DNA of 35,750 nucleotides, taken from Raffaelea ambrosiae (lineage: Eukaryota > Ascomycota > Sordariomycetes > Ophiostomatales > Ophiostomataceae). Both the position numbers and the translations under genes were made by a program. The notes below the pieces were generated by a model. That model was not told the DNA's origin. It saw only the letters and a program-made list of their open reading frames with translations, and searched no databases. Shown piece by piece: positions 32,681-35,750 of this stretch (position 1 is the first letter of the stretch; every line of letters begins with the position of its first letter). The stretch is from contig PCDI01000017.1 of assembly GCA_002778195.1 (NCBI GenBank), positions 1 to 35,750 of the forward strand, written 5' to 3'.

Positions 32681-35532
32681 ATGTCCAAACGAACCGTCTT
32701 CACCACCATCACCCCGTTGCCGGCGGCCGTCGGCCGGGACACCGCCCTCGCCTTCCTCCACGACTACGAGGGCATGATCGACCTCAACCCCCTCGTCGTC
32801 GACCGCATCCGCATCCCGCCACCCAGCCATGCCGACCCCGACGAGGCCGGCCGCATCTGGTACCAGCTCACCGACGCCATTGCCATGCCATGGTCTTCGT
32901 CGTCGTCCATGACCAGCTCCTCCTCCTCCTCCTCCTCCTCCTTCTCCTCCTCCAAAAACATCACATACACCTGCGTCTTCCACCCGCTGGCCAACGGCCT
33001 CCAGACCCACTGCCGCGCACCCCTCGGCGTCGACATCCGCGACCGCTGGACCGTCGGCGGCACCGTCCCCGGCGAGCCGCGCCAGCCCCTCGAGCTCGGC
33101 CTCGAGACACTCGGCGCCCCCGCCACGGGGCTGTACATCCGCGAGGACGTCGACCTGCGGTGCAACCGCCTGATGGCCGGCTTTGTCAAGAAGACGCTGA
33201 AGAAGTCGCACGCCGCCCTGGTGGGGCGGGTGGCCCAGCTGGCCGAGGAGGAGGAGGAGACAAAGGTCAAGGAGGCGAGCCAGAAGAGCAGCAACAGCAG
33301 CAGCAGCGAAAAGACGCCCGACAGCGGCCGGTCGTCGACGTCGGATGCCGCGTCGGCGGCATCGGCGGCATCGTACACATCGTCCGCGTCGTCCGCGCCC
33401 TCGTCGGCGGCCTCGGCGGCCTCGTCCGCCCACACCGCCGCCAGCAGCCGGTCCTCGGCGAGCTACAACCGTCTGTCGTCGGGCGCCCATGGCCTGCCGA
33501 TGCTCAAGCTGGACACCACGTCGGCGGCGCTGTCTGGGTCTCGCCGGTCGCAGCCGCCGCCGCCGCCGCCGCCGCCGCAGTACCCCTACCAGCACAACCC
33601 CATGTACCAGAACCACCAGCAGAGCGACCGCCACAGCTACAACCCGCAGCAGCAGGCGCAGCAGCCGCAGACGCAGCAACAACAACAACAACCCCCCCCG
33701 ACACAGGCACAGTCGTCCGTGCCGGCAGCAGCAGCAGCAGCAGCAGCACCGCCGCCACCACCACCACCAACAGTCGTCCTGCCTTCCTCGTCCTCGTCGC
33801 CGGCATTCCACACCTTCGCCTTCGCCCACCACGCCCATGCCCGCGCCCACTCGTACCCGCATGCCCCCTTCTCGTCGTCGTCGTCGTCGTCCAAACTCCA
33901 AAAGAAACAGAACCCTTGCGTCGGCCCCCTGTACGAGGACTTTTGCAACAGCTACCAGGGCCACGTCACGCCCGCCGTCGCCACCGCCGCCGCCGCCGGC
34001 CACCGGCCCGGCGACCTGGCCTGCTGCTACGATCCGCCGCCCCAGCAGCAGCAGCAGCTCTACGCCTACTCGCCCGCCGCGTGCTCCTCGTCCCAGAGCC
34101 AGCCCGCCCTGGGGCCGCCGACCCCGTTGGGTGGTCTGGGGGGAGCTACCCCTGCGGGACCCGCCCCGAGCCACCCCCCGCTGACTGCCCGCAACTACCA
34201 GCCGCACCGCCAGCAGCTGCAGCGCAAGCAGTACCAGCGCCAGTACCAGGTCGCCCAGGGCGCCCCGCTGCAGCCCCAGCACCGCGCCTCGCTCGACATG
34301 GCGTCGTCGCCGAGCATGGCGGCGGCGGCTGCGGCCGCCGTGGCCGCGACGTTGGGGACCAAGCCGGGGACCAGGCCGGGGGCGAAGCCGGGGACCAAGC
34401 CAAGTGTGTCCCATTCCCAACCGTCCGTGGTCCTGGGCCGGACCCTAGGCTGGGCCGCACCCGTCCGGCCGGACTTGGGGCGAGCTCCGGCTCCGGCTCC
34501 GGCTCCGGTTCCGGCTCGGCCTGCCGTGAACCTGCAGCAGAAGAACACCAACATCCCCCCGAGCCTGATGATCGGCGGCGGTTCCGCGACGCAGCGGCCG
34601 GGTGCCCACGCCACAGAGAGGACCACCACCACCACCGGCATGAGCCGGTGGGCCCAGTACCCCCAAGACCGGCGGGAGCGCACCTGGATGGAGCAGGAGC
34701 AGCAGGAGAAGCTGCGGCGCGCCGAAGAGATCCGGGCCCAGAACCGCCGGGGCCAGCTCCGGCCGGAGCAGAAGGCCCAGGCGGCGGAGCCGCACAGCCA
34801 GGAGAGACGCCCACACAAAGAGACGCAGGCGACGCGGGCGACGCAGGAGATGCAGGAAAGGATCCCGGCGCCGCTCCTCCTCCTCCGGCCGACCACCTAC
34901 CAGGCGCAGCCGCGCCGCCGCGCCGAGGCGGACCAGACCCTGCTCCCCCCGCCGACAACCCAACCAAAAGACGCGCGGCCGGTCCGCCCTACGCAGACGA
35001 CGACGACGACGACGACGACGATGACCGACCGCCAGGGCCGCCCACCCTCCACCCTCCACCTGTACCCGGACCCGCTGCGCATCCGCCGGGCGTCCTCGTC
35101 GGGCGCCGCGTCGTCGTCGGAGACAGCGTCCGTGTCGTCGGCGACGTCGGCCGATACGGCGTCGTCGGCCGATACGGCGTCGTCGGCCTATTCGTCGTCC
35201 CGCGTGATGTCGCCCCGCGTGGTGTCGCCCGCGCGATCCATGGAAGGATCCATCGAGGGACCCGTCGAGGGACCCGTCGAGGGACCCGTCGAGGGGTCCG
35301 CCGCCGCCGCCGGGACCGGCGGGACCGGGCCGTCGGCGTCCACGCCTGCACCGCCCCTGTTTTTCCCCCGTCGGCGGCCCAAGTCGCCGCCGCCGCGGCC
35401 CACGTCGTACGTGTCCCCGGTCAGCACAGGGGGGCAGCCGGGCGGCGCCCACCCCCTCGGCGGCGCCAGGCCGTCGCCGTCGCCGCCGTCGCCGCCGCCG
35501 CCGCACCCCGACTACCCGGTGATGAACCCGTA

Positions 35533-35566
<34 letters not shown>

Positions 35567-35743
35567 GCCGGCCTCACCAAGGACGTGTCGTCGTGCATCT
35601 CGCCGGTGGCGCGGACGCCGATTTTTGCGGAGCTGTCCGGGTCGGGGAAGCCGCTGCTGGTGCCGGTGATGCTGGACACGGGCAAGGTCAGCATGGGGTC
35701 GGTGGCGGTGCGAACGCCCGTGGTTGTGGTGACGGAGTCATAG
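32681..35743 (+). CDS. DUF7053 domain protein with long disordered C-terminus
   Basis: An intronless gene of 1020 residues. The N-terminal 188 residues match a fungal domain of unknown function: MSKRTVFTTITPLP, MIDLNPLV, IWYQLTDAI, then ITYTCVFHPLANGLQTHCRA, LGVDIRDRWTVGG, GLYIREDVDLRCN and FVKKTLKKSHA. I assign it to DUF7053 from memory of these motifs. A Ser-rich insert at residues 72-91 interrupts the domain. The remaining 830 residues are low complexity: Ser/Ala-rich, then poly-Pro, poly-Gln and poly-Ser runs, four GTKP-type repeats (559-574), an EGPV repeat (857-873) and about ten Asp (952-961). A short ordered-looking end, FAELSGSGKPLLVPVMLDTG, follows. The start has a good context (CGCCATGTCC). 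Function is unknown. Frames on the other strand and in the +1 frame stay open over long distances because the sequence is GC-rich and repetitive. Confidence 0.88.
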
Positions 35744-35750
35744 GAGAGAA

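Noticed and set aside
32639..35506. Long minus-strand frames of 593 and 353 codons opposite the DUF7053 gene
   Set aside because: They are mirror frames of codon-biased, repeat-rich coding DNA. They show Gly/Arg/Val runs and no known motif.
31981..35535. Plus-strand open frame of 1184 codons overlapping the DUF7053 gene in another frame
   Set aside because: It is open only because the sequence is GC-rich and repetitive. Its translation is mostly Pro/Arg/Gly low complexity, while the DUF7053 frame carries conserved motifs and a good start context.

Overview
The window is nuclear DNA of a filamentous ascomycete (Pezizomycotina). A Sordariomycete is most likely, but that narrower placement is a guess. 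The reasons are short spliceosomal introns with GTRNGT donors, CTAAC-type branch sites and AG acceptors; GC-rich third codon positions; proteins full of Asp, Glu, Ser, Gln and Pro runs; and family members typical of filamentous fungi, namely a DUF7053 protein, an AlkB protein with a GRF zinc finger, and an ORC4 with a PHD finger. There is no sign of prokaryotic gene organisation.

Layout. 1-2297 holds no recognisable gene. 2298-4441 (minus) is a six-exon MFS transporter with a TATA-like promoter near 5045. 4442-17520 is a gene-poor stretch of about 13 kb with no credible protein gene. Its one strongly structured part, about 14185-14730, matches the layout of a nuclear RNase P RNA: CR-I, CR-III and CR-V elements plus P1, P2, P4 and P11 pairings in the right order. 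17521-18538 (+) is a CCDC124/Oxs1-type protein. 19730-20986 (+) is a catalytically dead E2-like (UBC-fold) protein, possibly the FTS/AKTIP subunit of the FTS-Hook-FHIP dynein adaptor. 21406-23441 (+) is a conserved fungal protein of unknown function whose frame continues past a single TAG to 23876. 24028-25545 (minus) is an AlkB dioxygenase. 26209-29396 (+) is ORC4. 29397-32680 is a simple-repeat-rich intergenic region. 32681-35743 (+) is a DUF7053 protein with a long disordered tail.

How the genes relate. These look like unrelated housekeeping genes rather than a metabolic cluster. The clearest functional pairing is the divergent AlkB (DNA alkylation repair) and ORC4 (replication origin binding) genes, which share a 663-bp intergenic promoter region. 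The most interesting non-coding signals are the RNase P RNA candidate and a dispersed 9-mer, TACTATGTA/TACATAGTA. At least nine exact copies of that 9-mer occur, all outside coding exons, including one perfect 16-bp palindrome.

Limits. Exon borders were worked out by hand from splice signals and reading frame. Family assignments rest on recognised motifs, not on database searches.
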